This document shows, one piece after another, positions 18,406-29,407 of a DNA stretch of 64,000 nucleotides. Each line of letters starts with the position of its first letter. The first letter of the stretch is position 1. A program made the translations under genes and the position numbers. The notes under the pieces are model-generated. The model did not search any database. It was not told the origin of the DNA and was given only the letters and a program-made list of their open reading frames with translations. The DNA is from Clostridia bacterium (GTDB lineage: Bacteria > Bacillota > Clostridia > Oscillospirales > Acutalibacteraceae). The DNA is taken from the NCBI GenBank assembly GCA_024404145.1, contig JAKSQK010000002.1, forward strand, positions 62,001 to 126,000, written 5' to 3'.

Positions 18406-18747
18406 TTAGATTAACTCGATAATTGCCATTTCAGCAGCATCGCCACGGCGGGGGCCTGTTTTTGTTATACGGCAGTAACCGCCGTTAACATCCTTATACT
18501 TGGGAGCGATTTCGTTGAAAAGTTTTGCAACAACATCCTCCTTAGTAATGAAAGCCAGTGCCTGTCGTTTGCTATGAAGATTATTGGTTTTAGCGAGTGT
18601 AATATATTTCTCTGCCATTGATCTGACTTCTTTTGCTCGGGTTACGGTTGTTTCAATCTTTCCGTTTTCCAAAAGGAAAGTAACCATAGCACGAAGCATA
18701 GCAGTTCTCTGATCACTTGTTCTACCAAGTTTACGAGTACCCGGCAT
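18406..18747 (-). CDS. rplQ: 50S ribosomal protein L17
   Basis: 113 residues, normal length. '[18 protein letters not shown]' near the N-terminus and '[14 protein letters not shown]' at the end are family hallmarks. Last gene of the ribosomal operon, 16 bp after rpoA; it helps fold 23S rRNA near the exit tunnel. Confidence 0.97.
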   Translation of the reverse strand: MPGTRKLGRTSDQRTAMLRAMVTFLLENGKIETTVTRAKEVRSMAEKYITLAKTNNLHSKRQALAFITKEDVVAKLFNEIAPKYKDVNGGYCRITKTGPRRGDAAEMAIIELI

Positions 18748-18763
18748 TTATATCACTCCTATC

Positions 18764-19714
18764 TTATTCGTCATCTTTTTTGAGGCCATAGCCGAATGAA
18801 TCGAGCTTAGCGATAACCTCTTCAAGAGATTTACGGCCAAGATTTCTAACCTTCATCATATCCTCTTCGGATTTGCCTAAAAGGTCTTGAACCGTATTTA
18901 TTCCTGCGCGTTTTAAGCAATTATAGCTTCTGACAGAAAGGTCTAATTCGTCGATAGTAAGGTCTAATACCTTTTCTCTTCCGTCTTCCTTCTTTTCTGC
19001 CATAATGCTCGGAACATCGCCTACACCTTCGGTTAAGTCGAGGAACAGTTCGAAATGTTCGATAAGAATTTTAGCCGAAAGCGAAATTGCTTCGTTTGCC
19101 TTAATCGAACCGTCTGTCCAAACTTCAAGGGTAAGTCTGCCTTTATCTACGACATTACCTACGCGGGTATTGTCAACGGTAAAGTTTGCTTTAAGAACAG
19201 GTGTATAAATTGAATCTATGGGAATAACGCCGATAACGGTTTGAGAAGACTTGTTCTGCTCAGCAGGAACATATCCTCTGCCTTTTTCGAGTGTCATTTC
19301 CATATTGAGTTTCGCACCCTCATCAAGAGTTGCGATATACATATCCTGATTGAGAATTTCAACTTCGGAATCTGCCTTAATATCGGCAGCGGTAACAACG
19401 CATGGACCCTCAGCTTCAATATAAATTCTCTTCTGCTCATCGCAGTGGAGCTTTGTTATAAGACTTTTTAAGTTAAGAACGATTTCCGTTACATCTTCTT
19501 TAACACCGGGAACGGTGGAAAATTCATGAACAACACCGTCTATCTTAACCGAGGTAATTGCAGCACCCGGAAGAATAGAAAGAAGAACTCTTCTCATACT
19601 GTTGCCGAGCGTTGTAGCATAACCTCTTTCGAGCGGTTCCATTACAAACTTACCGTACTTACCGTCTTCGGAAAGTTCCAATGTATCAATTCTGGGCTTT
19701 TCAATTTCTATCAT
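18764..19714 (-). CDS. rpoA: DNA-directed RNA polymerase subunit alpha
   Basis: 316 residues. The N-terminal assembly domain (about 1-230) shows '[20 protein letters not shown]' and 'INTVKIDGV'-like '[19 protein letters not shown]'. The C-terminal domain (about 245-310) has the helix-hairpin-helix '[13 protein letters not shown]' and '[11 protein letters not shown]' that contacts UP elements and activators. Placed between rpsD and rplQ as in other Firmicutes. Confidence 0.98.
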   Translation of the reverse strand: MIEIEKPRIDTLELSEDGKYGKFVMEPLERGYATTLGNSMRRVLLSILPGAAITSVKIDGVVHEFSTVPGVKEDVTEIVLNLKSLITKLHCDEQKRIYIEAEGPCVVTAADIKADSEVEILNQDMYIATLDEGAKLNMEMTLEKGRGYVPAEQNKSSQTVIGVIPIDSIYTPVLKANFTVDNTRVGNVVDKGRLTLEVWTDGSIKANEAISLSAKILIEHFELFLDLTEGVGDVPSIMAEKKEDGREKVLDLTIDELDLSVRSYNCLKRAGINTVQDLLGKSEEDMMKVRNLGRKSLEEVIAKLDSFGYGLKKDDE

Positions 19715-19793
19715 CTGAAAGCTCCGTTTCTCCGCATGGATATTTTAATATACAGTACATAATGCGGGTAGTACTGATTTGATAAAATATAAA

Positions 19794-20420
19794 TTATCTT
19801 GAATAGAATTCGACGATGAGCTGCTCTTGAACAGGAGCTTCAATCTGGTCTCTTTCGGGAAGATTGATAACCTTTGCTGTGAGCTTTTCATGGTCAACAT
19901 CCATCCATGCCGGAACCGGCTTTGCACCGTTGGCTTCGATAATTGCTTTCATCTTTTCTGTGCCTTTTGTTTTGTCGCAAACTGCAACAACATCTCCGGC
20001 TTTAAGAAGATAAGAAGCGATATCAACTCTTTTTCCGTTAACTTCAAAATGACCGTGGCCTACAAGCTGTCTTGCTTCGATTCTTGAAGAAGCGAAACCT
20101 GCTCTGTAAACTACATTGTCAAGACGGCTTTCGAGAATTTTCAAGAGGTTATCACCTGTAACGCCCTGTTTTCTCTCAGCAACATCAAAATAATGACGGA
20201 ATTGACTTTCCTGTACGCCATAAAAACGCCTTGCGGTCTGCTTAGCACGAAGCTGCAAACCGTATTCGGATGACTTCTTTCTACCTTGTCCGTGTTGACC
20301 CGGAGCATAACCCCTGATGCCAATAGAACATTTATCAGAATAGCAGCGTTCGCCCTTTAAGAACAACTTTTGTCCTTCACGACGGCAAAGTCTGCATACT
20401 GGTCCGGTATATCTTGCCAT
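19794..20420 (-). CDS. rpsD: 30S ribosomal protein S4 (zinc-type)
   Basis: 208 residues. Cysteines 9, 12, 26 and 31 form the N-terminal zinc site of the C+ variant, which many Firmicutes have lost. The S4 RNA-binding domain '[37 protein letters not shown]' follows at about 95-150. S4 nucleates 30S assembly on 16S rRNA and may autoregulate the alpha operon. Confidence 0.97.
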   Translation of the reverse strand: MARYTGPVCRLCRREGQKLFLKGERCYSDKCSIGIRGYAPGQHGQGRKKSSEYGLQLRAKQTARRFYGVQESQFRHYFDVAERKQGVTGDNLLKILESRLDNVVYRAGFASSRIEARQLVGHGHFEVNGKRVDIASYLLKAGDVVAVCDKTKGTEKMKAIIEANGAKPVPAWMDVDHEKLTAKVINLPERDQIEAPVQEQLIVEFYSR

Positions 20421-20461
20421 CTGTTACACCTCCAAAATTTGTAACTTTGATTTAATAATTA

Positions 20462-20860
20462 TTATACGCGTCTTCTCTTGGGAGGACGGCAGCCGTTATG
20501 AGGAATCGGAGTAACATCTTTAATCATGTTAACTTCAAGACCTGCTGACTGCAAAGCACGGATAGCAGCTTCACGTCCGGCACCCGGTCCTTTAACATAA
20601 ACCTCAACAGTTTTAAGACCGTGTTCCATTGCTGCCTTAGCAGCCATTTCAGCAGCGCTCTGAGCTGCGAAAGGAGTTGATTTCTTTGAACCACGGAAAC
20701 CGAGTTCACCGGCAGAAGCCCATGAAAGAGCATTACCGTTTATATCGGTTATTGTAACTATTGTGTTGTTAAAGGTGGACTGAATATGAGCAGCACCGCG
20801 TTCAATATTTTTCTTCTCACGACGACGGCGAGTACCGGTCGTTTTCTTAGCAGTAGCCAT
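20462..20860 (-). CDS. rpsK: 30S ribosomal protein S11
   Basis: 132 residues with '[18 protein letters not shown]', '[11 protein letters not shown]' and the C-terminal '[18 protein letters not shown]'. It sits on the 30S platform near the E site. 16 bp after rpsM with a strong ribosome binding site. Confidence 0.98.
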   Translation of the reverse strand: MATAKKTTGTRRRREKKNIERGAAHIQSTFNNTIVTITDINGNALSWASAGELGFRGSKKSTPFAAQSAAEMAAKAAMEHGLKTVEVYVKGPGAGREAAIRALQSAGLEVNMIKDVTPIPHNGCRPPKRRRV

Positions 20861-20876
20861 TTATTCTTCCTCCTAC

Positions 20877-21245
20877 TTACTTTTTCTTGTTAGCTATCGT
20901 TCTCTTGGGGCCTTTGCGTGTACGCGCATTAGTCTTTGAACGCTGTCCTCTTACGGGAAGTCCCTTACGATGACGGAGTCCTCGATAGCTACCGATTTCA
21001 ATAAGTCTTTTAATGTCAAGAGCTACGGTACGGCGACGGTCGCCTTCTACTTGAAGGTTATGGTCGATGTACTCACGAAGCTTGGAAATATCTTCCTCTG
21101 ACAAATCCTTAACTCTGGTATCGGGATTGACACCTGTATCGGCAAGGATTTTTTTAGATGTTGTAAGACCGATTCCGTAAATGTAAGTGAGTCCGATTTC
21201 AACTCGCTTATCGTTTGGAAGGTCAACACCAGCAATACGTGCCAT
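20877..21245 (-). CDS. rpsM: 30S ribosomal protein S13
   Basis: 122 residues: '[20 protein letters not shown]', the H2TH motif around '[14 protein letters not shown]', and the basic tail '[17 protein letters not shown]' that reaches the P-site tRNA. It follows rpmJ directly. Confidence 0.98.
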   Translation of the reverse strand: MARIAGVDLPNDKRVEIGLTYIYGIGLTTSKKILADTGVNPDTRVKDLSEEDISKLREYIDHNLQVEGDRRRTVALDIKRLIEIGSYRGLRHRKGLPVRGQRSKTNARTRKGPKRTIANKKK

Positions 21246-21281
21246 TTATAAAAGCACCTCCATATAAAGTTTTGAGTAAAA

Positions 21282-21395
21282 TTAACCCTGACGCTGTTTA
21301 TGCTTCGGGTTTTCACAGATTACCATGACTTTACCCTTACGCTTAATGATTTTGCATTTTTCGCAAATCTTTTTAACAGAAGGTCTAACTTTCAT
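21282..21395 (-). CDS. rpmJ: 50S ribosomal protein L36 (zinc-type)
   Basis: Only 37 residues, found by reading between infA and rps[16 protein letters not shown] opens the protein and '[11 protein letters not shown]' closes it. Cys11, Cys14, Cys27 and His32 are the zinc ligands. GGAGGT precedes the ATG. It is a small component of the 50S core. Confidence 0.96.
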   Translation of the reverse strand: MKVRPSVKKICEKCKIIKRKGKVMVICENPKHKQRQG

Positions 21396-21425
21396 TTGGA
21401 TTTACCTCCTAAAATTTTTACCCTT

Positions 21426-21644
21426 TTATTTTGAACGCCAAGTAATGCGTCCTTTTGATAGGTCGTACGGCGACATCTCAACCGTTACCTTATCGCCGGG
21501 AAGAATTCTTATGAAATTCATACGAAGTTTTCCCGAAATATGGGCTAAGATTTGATGTCCGCCTTGGATTTCAACTTTGAACATTGCGTTAGGCATTGCC
21601 TCAACAACGGTTCCTTCAAGTTCTATCATATCTTCTTTTGACAT
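21426..21644 (-). CDS. infA: Translation initiation factor IF-1
   Basis: 72 residues, a single S1-like OB fold: '[19 protein letters not shown]', '[20 protein letters not shown]', ending '[12 protein letters not shown]'. It blocks the A site of 30S during initiation. It lies between map and rpmJ, the usual clostridial position. Confidence 0.98.
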   Translation of the reverse strand: MSKEDMIELEGTVVEAMPNAMFKVEIQGGHQILAHISGKLRMNFIRILPGDKVTVEMSPYDLSKGRITWRSK

Positions 21645-21675
21645 AGATTGTATCTCCCTAAATGATTTTAATACC

Positions 21676-22431
21676 TTAATCGTTTGGGTCGGTCATGATT
21701 TTAGGACCGTCCTTTGTGATTAAAACGGTGTGTTCAAAATGTGCGGAAAGTGATCCGTCCCGTGTCAAAACCGTCCAACCGTCAGGCATGACAGATACCC
21801 CGTATTTTCCGGCATTGACCATTGGTTCAATGGCAATGGTCATACCCGGGAGTAATCGAATTCCCCTTCCGGGAGTGCCAAAATTAGGTACTTCGGGGGG
21901 CTCGTGCATCTCGGTTCCTATGCCGTGGCCGACAAAGTCCCGAACAACCGAAAATCCCCTTTGCTCAACATACTGCTGAACCGCAAAACCGATATCACCG
22001 ATTCTGCTGCCGGAACGAGCCGCCGCAATGCCTTCGTAAAGACTTTGCTCGGTAGCGTCCATCAGCCGCTTTGCCTCTTCGGAGATTTCTCCGCAGGCAA
22101 AAGTAGCAGCATTATCGCCGTGATAACCGCCGTATTTTGCGCCAAGGTCAACACTCACGATGTCGCCTTCGCAAATCCTTCGTTTTGGGTTAGGTATGCC
22201 GTGAATTACCTCGTTGTTGATTGATATACATGCGGTTGCCGGATAGCCCTCATAGTTCTTGAAGTTTGGAATTGCTCCGCAGCTTCTGATAAACTTTTCG
22301 GCCAAGGCGTCAAGCTCGGCAGTTGTTATGCCGGGCTCAACCGCATTACCAACTAATTTTAATGCTTGTGCCGATATTTTACAAGCTTCTCGCATAATAG
22401 AAAGCTCTCGCTCGGTTTTAAGCACTATCAT
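21676..22431 (-). CDS. map: Methionine aminopeptidase, type I
   Basis: 251 residues. Metal ligands are visible in context: '[20 protein letters not shown]' (two Asp), '[18 protein letters not shown]' (His), '[10 protein letters not shown]' (Glu) and '[11 protein letters not shown]' (Glu). It removes the initiator methionine from nascent proteins and follows adk by 3 bp in the operon. Confidence 0.97.
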   Translation of the reverse strand: MIVLKTERELSIMREACKISAQALKLVGNAVEPGITTAELDALAEKFIRSCGAIPNFKNYEGYPATACISINNEVIHGIPNPKRRICEGDIVSVDLGAKYGGYHGDNAATFACGEISEEAKRLMDATEQSLYEGIAAARSGSRIGDIGFAVQQYVEQRGFSVVRDFVGHGIGTEMHEPPEVPNFGTPGRGIRLLPGMTIAIEPMVNAGKYGVSVMPDGWTVLTRDGSLSAHFEHTVLITKDGPKIMTDPND

Positions 22432-22434
22432 CGC

Positions 22435-23070
22435 TTATATCTCCGAAAGCGCTTTCAGTACAAGAGCGGTCGTGTCCTTAACATCGTCCTGCCCCTCGAC
22501 TAAAAGTAACTTGTTCTGGGCTTTGTAAAAATCTTTAAGCGGTTCAGTCTGTTCATGATAAACATTCAGTCTGTTAAGAACAGTTTCCGCCTCATCATCC
22601 TTTCGGATAACAAGGTTGCCGCCACAAGCATCGCAAACCCCGTCCTTTTCGGGTTTTTTATACTCGGTATGGTAACTGGCTCCGCATTTCTCGCAAACCC
22701 TTCTGCCCGACATACGCTTTACTATTTCGCCGTCTGAAACCTCTATTGAGAGGGCGGCATCAACAGCAATGCCCATTTTATCGAGCGCCTCGGCCTGAGG
22801 AATTGTGCGGGGGAAACCGTCGAGTATAAATCCGCCGACACAGTCGGGCTCACTTAAACGCTCCTTTATGATACCGATAACGATTTCATCGGGAACAAGT
22901 TCGCCCTTTTCGGTATAAGCTTTTGCTTTAAGTCCCATTTCCGTACCCTCTTTTAATGCGGCACGGATTATATTTCCGGTAGAAATAGTCGGGACATTAA
23001 ATGTTTTGGAAATTATTTCTGCTTGGGTGCCTTTACCTGCACCCGGGGCTCCTAAAAGAATAAGTTTCAT
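22435..23070 (-). CDS. adk: Adenylate kinase (zinc LID type)
   Basis: 211 residues. P-loop GAPGAGKGT at about 7-15, 'DGFPRTIPQAEAL' and a long LID with two Cys pairs (CEKC and CDAC) that bind zinc, as in Gram-positive enzymes. It interconverts ATP+AMP and 2 ADP. Between secY and map. Confidence 0.98.
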   Translation of the reverse strand: MKLILLGAPGAGKGTQAEIISKTFNVPTISTGNIIRAALKEGTEMGLKAKAYTEKGELVPDEIVIGIIKERLSEPDCVGGFILDGFPRTIPQAEALDKMGIAVDAALSIEVSDGEIVKRMSGRRVCEKCGASYHTEYKKPEKDGVCDACGGNLVIRKDDEAETVLNRLNVYHEQTEPLKDFYKAQNKLLLVEGQDDVKDTTALVLKALSEI

Positions 23071-23079
23071 AAACTCTCC

Positions 23080-24366
23080 TTAATCGAGGAATCCCTTATA
23101 ATGACGCATCATCATCTGAGATTCGAGATTCTTAACCGTATCAAGAGCAACACCAACCATAATGAGGACTGATGTACCGCCCAAAGATACATTGATTCCG
23201 CCGATGTTTCCTATAACGATAGGAAGTATAGCAACAACGCTTAAGAACAAAGCGCCGAGCAAGGTTATTCTTGACAAAATCTTTGAAATGAAATCTGATG
23301 AAGGTTTGCCGGGACGAATACCCGGAATCGCGCCACCGTTTTTACGCAGATTATTTGCCATTTCAACAGGATTAAACTGAATTGTCGTATAGAAATACGC
23401 AAATGCGATAATCATTATGAAATAGATAACTGCATAAAATGCGCCTCTTGTGCTGAATAATTCAAGGATTGAATACCATAAAGGTCTGTCAATACTGCCC
23501 TTGTAATTATCGCCTACGAACGACAAAATCATCGTAGGAAGCATAAGAATTGACGATGCAAAGATGATAGGCATAACGCCCGACATATTAACCTTAATCG
23601 GAATATGGGTATTCTGGCCGCCATACATCTTATTACCTACAACTCGCTTAGCATACTGAACCGGAATACGGCGCTCTGCATCGGTCATCCAAACGATGAA
23701 GCCGATTACTGCAAAGAAGGCAACTACTATTCCGATAACTACAACGGGGTTTGCCTTGAAGTTCTTAATAAGCACTTCAAACGCCTGTGGTCCACGGGAA
23801 AGAATACCTGCAAAGAGGAGAATGGATATACCGTTTCCGATACCCTTTACATCTATCTGTTCACCAAGCCACATAACGAGAGCCGAACCTGCGGTAAACG
23901 CAAGAACGATAACAAATGCCGCAAAAATCAAAGCACCTGTTCCCGTAACCGAAAGGTAGTTGGAATTCTTTAAGTAGAAATAATATGCCGTACCCTGAAT
24001 AAGCGACAGAATAACCGTCGTATAACGGGTAATTGTAGCGAGTTTCTTTTGTCCCTCTTCGCCTTCTTTTGAGAGGCGTTCGAGAGCCGGAATGGCAACG
24101 CATAAAAGCTGAATGATAATTGAAGAGTTGATATACGGGGTAACCGACATAGCAAAGATTGCGCCGTATTCAAGTCCGCCACCTGTTAAAATTGAAAGGT
24201 AGTTGAAAAAATCATTAGTTGTTGTTGCATTCCATAATTGACTTACATTGATATAAGGAACCGGTATTACAGAACCGATTCTGAAAATAGCAATAATAAA
24301 AATCGTAAAAAGAATCTTGTTTCTGAGTTCTTTTACTCTCCAAGCGTTTTTTAAGGTCTCTATCAT
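23080..24366 (-). CDS. secY: Protein translocase subunit SecY
   Basis: 428 residues with about ten membrane helices. 'RIGSVIPVPYIN' near the N-terminus, 'GIGNGISILLFAGI' and 'YFYTTIQFNP' are SecY signatures. It forms the membrane channel with SecE and works with SecA, both also encoded in this window. Only 1 bp separates its start from the rplO stop. Confidence 0.98.
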   Translation of the reverse strand: MIETLKNAWRVKELRNKILFTIFIIAIFRIGSVIPVPYINVSQLWNATTTNDFFNYLSILTGGGLEYGAIFAMSVTPYINSSIIIQLLCVAIPALERLSKEGEEGQKKLATITRYTTVILSLIQGTAYYFYLKNSNYLSVTGTGALIFAAFVIVLAFTAGSALVMWLGEQIDVKGIGNGISILLFAGILSRGPQAFEVLIKNFKANPVVVIGIVVAFFAVIGFIVWMTDAERRIPVQYAKRVVGNKMYGGQNTHIPIKVNMSGVMPIIFASSILMLPTMILSFVGDNYKGSIDRPLWYSILELFSTRGAFYAVIYFIMIIAFAYFYTTIQFNPVEMANNLRKNGGAIPGIRPGKPSSDFISKILSRITLLGALFLSVVAILPIVIGNIGGINVSLGGTSVLIMVGVALDTVKNLESQMMMRHYKGFLD

Positions 24367-24367
24367 A

Positions 24368-24808
24368 TTAGATCACCTCTGCCTTTCCGCCTGCGGCATT
24401 TATCTTTTCAGCAGCAGAAGCGGAAAATGCGTTAAGATTTACAGTTAGCTTTTTGGTAATTTTACCGTTGCCCAAAACCTTAACCGGCTTATCTGCTTTC
24501 TTTATTATTCCTTTGCTTTGAAGGGCTGCTGCGTCAACGACTGCACCGTCGTCAAAAACTTCAAGAGCAGAAACATTGATAGCAATCCATTCCTCGGCAA
24601 AAATATTATTAAAACCACGCTTCGGGATTCTTCTTTGCAAAGGCATCTGACCGCCTTCAAATCCGGGTCTCATACCATGTCCGGCACGAGCTTTTTGTCC
24701 CTTATGTCCCTTTCCGGCAGTTTTGCCGTTGCCGGAACCATGGCCTCTTCCTATACGCTTTGATTCCTTTGTAGAACCAAATGCAGGAGACAATTCATGC
24801 AATTTCAT
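24368..24808 (-). CDS. rplO: 50S ribosomal protein L15
   Basis: 146 residues from the ATG at 24808; AAGGAGG lies 9 nt upstream, and the frame's earlier GTG at 24817 overlaps it. '[20 protein letters not shown]' start, Gly-rich '[20 protein letters not shown]' and '[11 protein letters not shown]' are characteristic. A late-assembly 50S protein. Confidence 0.97.
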   Translation of the reverse strand: MKLHELSPAFGSTKESKRIGRGHGSGNGKTAGKGHKGQKARAGHGMRPGFEGGQMPLQRRIPKRGFNNIFAEEWIAINVSALEVFDDGAVVDAAALQSKGIIKKADKPVKVLGNGKITKKLTVNLNAFSASAAEKINAAGGKAEVI

Positions 24809-24878
24809 TGTTCGCACCTCCTTGTTAGATTAGCGGTTTTTTTCCGCCACCGTAACACCGTTACGGGAAAACTGCTTC

Positions 24879-25076
24879 TTAGTCCTCGATTACTTTAACA
24901 AGATGAGATATCTTGTTGATTTTACCTTTTGTCTGCGCGTTGTCCGGCTGAACCGAAACATCGCCGACTTTACGAAGGCCGAGTGCGTGAGCAGTTGCAA
25001 TTTGGTCCTTTTTAGAACCGATTGTGCTCTTAACGAGCTTTACTGTAAGGCCGGCAGCCTTTTTCTTTGTTGCCAT
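24879..25076 (-). CDS. rpmD: 50S ribosomal protein L30
   Basis: 65 residues: '[20 protein letters not shown]', '[14 protein letters not shown]' and '[12 protein letters not shown]' match the short bacterial L30. It follows rpsE by 14 bp. Confidence 0.96.
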   Translation of the reverse strand: MATKKKAAGLTVKLVKSTIGSKKDQIATAHALGLRKVGDVSVQPDNAQTKGKINKISHLVKVIED

Positions 25077-25090
25077 AGTGCTGCTCCTCC

Positions 25091-25594
25091 TTAACCCAAA
25101 ATTTCCTGCGGTTTCTTGCCACGGACTGCTGCAACCTGTTCTACATCACGAAGTGCTGCAAGTCCTGCAATTGTGGCACGAACAACATTGCACGGATTAT
25201 TTGAACGCAATGCCTTTGTACGGATATCTTTAATTCCTACGATTTCAACTACGGCACGAACTGCACCGCCGGCAATAACTCCGGTACCGGGAGCAGCCGG
25301 TTTTAAGAGAACTCGACCTGCGCCGAACTCACCTATGATTTCGTGGGGAATTGTTGTACCCTTTAAGGAAACCTTTATAAGGTTTTTCTTAGCGTCTTCG
25401 ATACCTTTACGAATTGCATCCGGAACTTCACCTGCTTTACCAAGACCGAAACCTACGATGCCGTTACCGTCGCCTACAACAACAAGTGCTGCAAACTTCA
25501 TAATACGGCCGCCTTTTACGGTTTTTGATACACGGTTGATAGAAACTACGCGTTCCTGCAAATCTAATGTCGATGCATCAATATTAGTAGCCAA
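25091..25594 (-). CDS. rpsE: 30S ribosomal protein S5
   Basis: 167 residues from a TTG start; GGAGGAGG lies about 9 nt upstream. The N-terminal double-stranded-RNA-binding domain has '[15 protein letters not shown]' and '[15 protein letters not shown]'; '[17 protein letters not shown]' marks the C-terminal fold. It contributes to decoding accuracy at the mRNA entry channel. Confidence 0.97.
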   Translation of the reverse strand: MATNIDASTLDLQERVVSINRVSKTVKGGRIMKFAALVVVGDGNGIVGFGLGKAGEVPDAIRKGIEDAKKNLIKVSLKGTTIPHEIIGEFGAGRVLLKPAAPGTGVIAGGAVRAVVEIVGIKDIRTKALRSNNPCNVVRATIAGLAALRDVEQVAAVRGKKPQEILG

Positions 25595-25613
25595 AAGTAT
25601 TCCTCCTCCTTAA

Positions 25614-25973
25614 TTAGAACTTGAGGCCGCCCTCACGGGCACCTTCGGCAAGCTCCTTAACACGGCCGTGATAAATGTATCCGCCACGGTCAAAAACAAC
25701 CTCGCTGATACCCTTAGCTGCGGCACGCTCTGCTATTTTAAGTCCAACCTTTTTAGCGCCTTCGCAGTTACCTGCATTTTCACCGAAATCTTTTTCGTTT
25801 GAACCTGCTGCTGCGAGAGTTACGCCGTTTTCATCATCAATAAGCTGGGCGTAGATGTAGCTGTTGGAGCGGAATACATCAAGACGGGGCCTTGCTGCTG
25901 TGCCGGTTATTTTTGAACGAACACGAGCATGGCGTTTAAGTCTTGCTTTGTTACTGTCAGTTTTACTAACCAT
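25614..25973 (-). CDS. rplR: 50S ribosomal protein L18
   Basis: 119 residues; basic start '[20 protein letters not shown]', then '[11 protein letters not shown]' and '[18 protein letters not shown]'. Binds 5S rRNA in the central protuberance together with L5. Confidence 0.97.
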   Translation of the reverse strand: MVSKTDSNKARLKRHARVRSKITGTAARPRLDVFRSNSYIYAQLIDDENGVTLAAAGSNEKDFGENAGNCEGAKKVGLKIAERAAAKGISEVVFDRGGYIYHGRVKELAEGAREGGLKF

Positions 25974-25988
25974 TTTAATACTCCTTTA

Positions 25989-26537
25989 TTACTTCTTAGC
26001 ACCCTTAGCTGCTTTACCTTCTTTGCGGCGGATATATTCACCGGCGTACTTAATACCTTTGCCCTTATACGGCTCCGGCGGACGCTTCTTGCGGATATCT
26101 GCTGCAAACTGACCAACTAATTGCTTATCAGCACCACTAATGATTACCTGGTTCGGACCCGGTACTTCAATAGCAATACCATCAATTTCAGGAACGATAA
26201 CCTGATGCGAAAAACCGAGGTTCATCACAAGGTTTTTGCCCTGCTTTTGTGCACGGTAACCAACGCCGTTGATTTCGAGAGTTTTTGAATAACCTTCCGA
26301 AACGCCTGTTATCATATTGGCAATGAGCGTACGGGTAAGACCGTGAAGTGCACGATGCTCTTTCTCATCGTCAGGACGGGTAACGATTATTTCGCTTCCC
26401 TCAACTGCAACGGTGATATCAGAGTTAAATACATAAGAGAGTTCGCCTTTTGCGCCCTTTACGGTGATTTTGTTGCCATCAAGCTTAACATCAACACCGG
26501 CAGGAACAGCGATTGGCTTTTTTCCTATTCTTGACAT
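25989..26537 (-). CDS. rplF: 50S ribosomal protein L6
   Basis: 182 residues, two duplicated domains. '[20 protein letters not shown]' start and C-terminal '[19 protein letters not shown]' are diagnostic. It lies near the sarcin-ricin loop. Confidence 0.98.
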   Translation of the reverse strand: MSRIGKKPIAVPAGVDVKLDGNKITVKGAKGELSYVFNSDITVAVEGSEIIVTRPDDEKEHRALHGLTRTLIANMITGVSEGYSKTLEINGVGYRAQKQGKNLVMNLGFSHQVIVPEIDGIAIEVPGPNQVIISGADKQLVGQFAADIRKKRPPEPYKGKGIKYAGEYIRRKEGKAAKGAKK

Positions 26538-26551
26538 TCCCTTGCACCCCC

Positions 26552-26950
26552 TTACCAGATGTAAGCGAGAACTTCGCCGCCGACATTGGCTGTACGAGCT
26601 TGCTTATCTGTCATAATACCTTTTGAGGTGGAAAGGATTGCTACGCCGAGGCCCTTCATAACCTTCGGCATATCCTCTACATTTGTATAAATTCGCAGAC
26701 CGGGTTTTGATACACGGCGGATGCCGGTTATTGTCTGCGACTTATTCGGGCCATATTTCAAAACAATATGAATTATGCCCTGCTTTCCGTCTTCTTCTAC
26801 CGAAAAGCTGCTGATGTATCCTTCATCAAGTAAAATCTGGGCGATTGCCTTCTTTACCTTTGATGCGGGAACATCTACCGAATCATGTTTTGCTGCAGAT
26901 GCGTTACGAATTCTTGTAAGCATATCAGCTATTGTATCGGTGATTTGCAT
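26552..26950 (-). CDS. rpsH: 30S ribosomal protein S8
   Basis: 132 residues: '[20 protein letters not shown]' and C-terminal '[20 protein letters not shown]', GGE then the W end. Binds 16S rRNA helix 21; in many bacteria it represses the spc genes. Confidence 0.98.
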   Translation of the reverse strand: MQITDTIADMLTRIRNASAAKHDSVDVPASKVKKAIAQILLDEGYISSFSVEEDGKQGIIHIVLKYGPNKSQTITGIRRVSKPGLRIYTNVEDMPKVMKGLGVAILSTSKGIMTDKQARTANVGGEVLAYIW

Positions 26951-26995
26951 ACCGTAAACCTCCTTCTAGCAATGGATTTTCCATTACTTTTTACC

Positions 26996-27181
26996 TTACC
27001 AGCTTGCTTTCTTAACACCCGGAATCTCGCCTTTATATGCGAGTTCACGGAAGCATATACGGCAGATGCCGTATTTACGAAGATAAGCATGCGGGCGGCC
27101 ACAGATTTTACATCTGTTATACTGTCTTGTTGAAAATTTAGCAGGTCTTGCCTGTCTAACTTTCATAGATGTTTTAGCCAT
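26996..27181 (-). CDS. rpsN: 30S ribosomal protein S14, zinc type
   Basis: 61 residues, the short Z form. Cys24, Cys27, Cys40 and Cys43 make the zinc site around '[12 protein letters not shown]'. Ends KKASW as usual. Sits in the 30S head. Confidence 0.98.
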   Translation of the reverse strand: MAKTSMKVRQARPAKFSTRQYNRCKICGRPHAYLRKYGICRICFRELAYKGEIPGVKKASW

Positions 27182-27193
27182 AATTCCTTCTCC

Positions 27194-27733
27194 TTATCTT
27201 GCAAACGGAGCGCCCATAAGAGTTAACAACTCACGAGCTTCTTCATCTGTCTTAGCGGTAGTAACAAACATAATGTCCATACCTCTTACCTTATCAATCT
27301 TATCATATTCGATTTCAGGGAAAATCAACTGCTCTTTAACGCCCATGGCATAGTTGCCTCGACCGTCAAATGCGTTGGGGTTGATACCTCTGAAGTCTCT
27401 AACTCTCGGGAGGGCTGTATTGAAAAGTCTTTCAACAAATTCATACATCTTTTCTCCACGAAGTGTTACTTTTACACCGATTGGCATTCCGGCACGGAGC
27501 TTGAAGTTTGCTACCGACTTCTTTGCACGGCAGGGTACTGCCTTTTGACCGGTAATTAAACCGAGGTCGGCAATAGCGGCATCAATAACCTTTGCGTTAT
27601 CTTTTGCTTCGCCGCAACCTACATTTATAACAACTTTTTCGAGCTTCGGAATCTGCATTACGCTTTTGTAGGAAAACTTAGTCATCAATGCAGGAGCTAT
27701 TGTTTTCTTGTATTCATTCGACAATGTTGACAT
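27194..27733 (-). CDS. rplE: 50S ribosomal protein L5
   Basis: 179 residues: '[19 protein letters not shown]', '[17 protein letters not shown]' and '[17 protein letters not shown]'. Binds 5S rRNA and touches the P-site tRNA. Confidence 0.98.
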   Translation of the reverse strand: MSTLSNEYKKTIAPALMTKFSYKSVMQIPKLEKVVINVGCGEAKDNAKVIDAAIADLGLITGQKAVPCRAKKSVANFKLRAGMPIGVKVTLRGEKMYEFVERLFNTALPRVRDFRGINPNAFDGRGNYAMGVKEQLIFPEIEYDKIDKVRGMDIMFVTTAKTDEEARELLTLMGAPFAR

Positions 27734-27751
27734 AATTAGTCCTCCTCACTC

Positions 27752-28093
27752 TTAAAAAGTCTCTCCGCACTTTTTGCAAAGGCGGTCTTTTTTGCCATCT
27801 TCGTAGATTTTTGTGCCTACTCTGGTAGCTTTTCCACACTTAGGGCAAACAAGCTGTACTTTACAAGCATAAATTGCGCCCTCAGTTTCAATAATTCCGG
27901 AGGGGTCTCCGGCCTTTTTCGGCTTAACATGCTTTTTAACAATGTTAAGACCTTCAACGATAACCTTGCCTTCGGACGGGCTGACTTGAAGTACCTTTCC
28001 GGTCTTCATCTTGCCGCCGTCGGTTTTACGGTCCTTTTTATCACCAGTAAGTAATACTACTGTATCACCGGTTTTAATGTGAAGTTTACTCAT
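27752..28093 (-). CDS. rplX: 50S ribosomal protein L24
   Basis: 113 residues from the ATG at 28093, which has GGGAGGT at good spacing; the earlier ATG at 28111 overlaps that site and the rplN stop. KOW motif 'KTGDTVVLLTGDKKDRK' and a C-terminal zinc-ribbon-like tail (CPKC and CKKC). L24 starts 50S assembly. Confidence 0.96.
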   Translation of the reverse strand: MSKLHIKTGDTVVLLTGDKKDRKTDGGKMKTGKVLQVSPSEGKVIVEGLNIVKKHVKPKKAGDPSGIIETEGAIYACKVQLVCPKCGKATRVGTKIYEDGKKDRLCKKCGETF

Positions 28094-28110
28094 ATTCCGT
28101 TTACCTCCCA

Positions 28111-28479
28111 TTAAAGTACTTCCGGAGCAAGGGATAAAATCTTCGTATATTCATTATCACGAAGTTCTCTTGCTACTGGTCCGAAAATACGGGTTCCTCT
28201 CGGGCTCTTATCATCACGGATAAGAACAGCCGCATTTTCATCAAATCTAATATATGTGCCGTCATTACGACGAAGGCCTTTTGCGGAACGAACCACAACC
28301 GCCTTTACAACATCGCCCTTCTTTACAGTTCCGCCGGGAATGGCTTTCTTTACAGAAGCTACGATGACGTCGCCTATGTTGGCGTACCTCCTTTTGGAGC
28401 CTCCAAGTACTCTGATGCACATGATTTCTTTTGCACCGGTATTGTCGGCAACCTTGAGGTAACTCTGTTGTTGTATCAC
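28111..28479 (-). CDS. rplN: 50S ribosomal protein L14
   Basis: 122 residues from a GTG with AAGGAGG 8 nt upstream. '[20 protein letters not shown]' and '[18 protein letters not shown]' are typical. Forms an intersubunit bridge. Confidence 0.98.
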   Translation of the reverse strand: MIQQQSYLKVADNTGAKEIMCIRVLGGSKRRYANIGDVIVASVKKAIPGGTVKKGDVVKAVVVRSAKGLRRNDGTYIRFDENAAVLIRDDKSPRGTRIFGPVARELRDNEYTKILSLAPEVL

Positions 28480-28502
28480 AGTGGTTTCCTCCTTGCAGCC
28501 AA

Positions 28503-28760
28503 TTACTTAGCTTTTTCGATTATTTCGACTACACGCCATCTCTTATCTTTTGAGAGAGGTCTTGTTTCCATAATAAGAACTCTATCGCCTATTCCGCAGG
28601 TGTTGTTCTCATCATGCGCCTTTAATCTGATAGTATTTTTTATAATCTTCTTATAGAGCGGATGCTTAACATTGTCTTCGATAGCAACAACAACGGTTTT
28701 ATCCATCTTGTCGCTTACAACCTTACCCACTCTTGTTTTACGAAGGTTTCTTTCACTCAT
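28503..28760 (-). CDS. rpsQ: 30S ribosomal protein S17
   Basis: 85 residues from the ATG at 28760 with GGGAGGT upstream. '[20 protein letters not shown]' and '[20 protein letters not shown]' are diagnostic. Primary 16S-binding protein. Confidence 0.97.
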   Translation of the reverse strand: MSERNLRKTRVGKVVSDKMDKTVVVAIEDNVKHPLYKKIIKNTIRLKAHDENNTCGIGDRVLIMETRPLSKDKRWRVVEIIEKAK

Positions 28761-28778
28761 CAAAGTTTACCTCCCCTT

Positions 28779-28985
28779 TTAAGCTTCCGTGCTGTCGGCA
28801 GATTCTTTCTCGTTAAGAACAGTCTTTATACGAGCGATATCTTTTTTAACAGCAACTATACGCATGGGATTATCGAGCTGATTTATCGCATGCTGGAAAC
28901 GAAGGTGGAATAACTCATCTTTGAGTTTACCTAACTGCTCATTGAGCTCAGGTATTGTATTATCTCTTATTTCCTTTGCATTCAT
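28779..28985 (-). CDS. rpmC: 50S ribosomal protein L29
   Basis: 68 residues, helical hairpin: '[20 protein letters not shown]' and '[17 protein letters not shown]'. Located at the tunnel exit, where it touches trigger factor and SRP. Its start overlaps the rplP stop. Confidence 0.97.
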   Translation of the reverse strand: MNAKEIRDNTIPELNEQLGKLKDELFHLRFQHAINQLDNPMRIVAVKKDIARIKTVLNEKESADSTEA

Positions 28986-29407
28986 TACTGCTCACCATCC
29001 GTTCCCTTTGTAACAAACTTACATTTAATAGGAAGTTTGTTGGCTGCAAGACGCATAGCTTCTCTTGCAAGTTCTTCGCTAACTCCGCCGATTTCAAACA
29101 TAACACGGCCCGGTTTAACAACTGCTACCCAATATTCCGGAGAACCTTTACCGGAACCCATTCGGGTTTCAGCCGGTTTTTCGGTTATCGGCTTATCAGG
29201 GAAAATCTTTATCCAAACCTGACCGCCACGCTTGATGTAACGGGTCATAGCAATACGGGCAGCTTCTATCTGGTTGGATGTTATCCAAGCAGGTTCGAGA
29301 GCTTGAAGACCGAAATCACCATGGCTTACTTTTGTACCTCTTGAAGCGGCACCGGTAAGTCTGCCACGCTGAACTCTACGGAATTTAACACGCTTTGGCA
29401 TTAACAT
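28985..29407 (-). CDS. rplP: 50S ribosomal protein L16
   Basis: 140 residues starting [16 protein letters not shown], close to the Bacillus form; GGAGG lies 9 nt upstream and the ATG overlaps the rpsC stop. '[20 protein letters not shown]' is diagnostic. Helps position A-site tRNA. Confidence 0.97.
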   Translation of the reverse strand: MLMPKRVKFRRVQRGRLTGAASRGTKVSHGDFGLQALEPAWITSNQIEAARIAMTRYIKRGGQVWIKIFPDKPITEKPAETRMGSGKGSPEYWVAVVKPGRVMFEIGGVSEELAREAMRLAANKLPIKCKFVTKGTDGEQ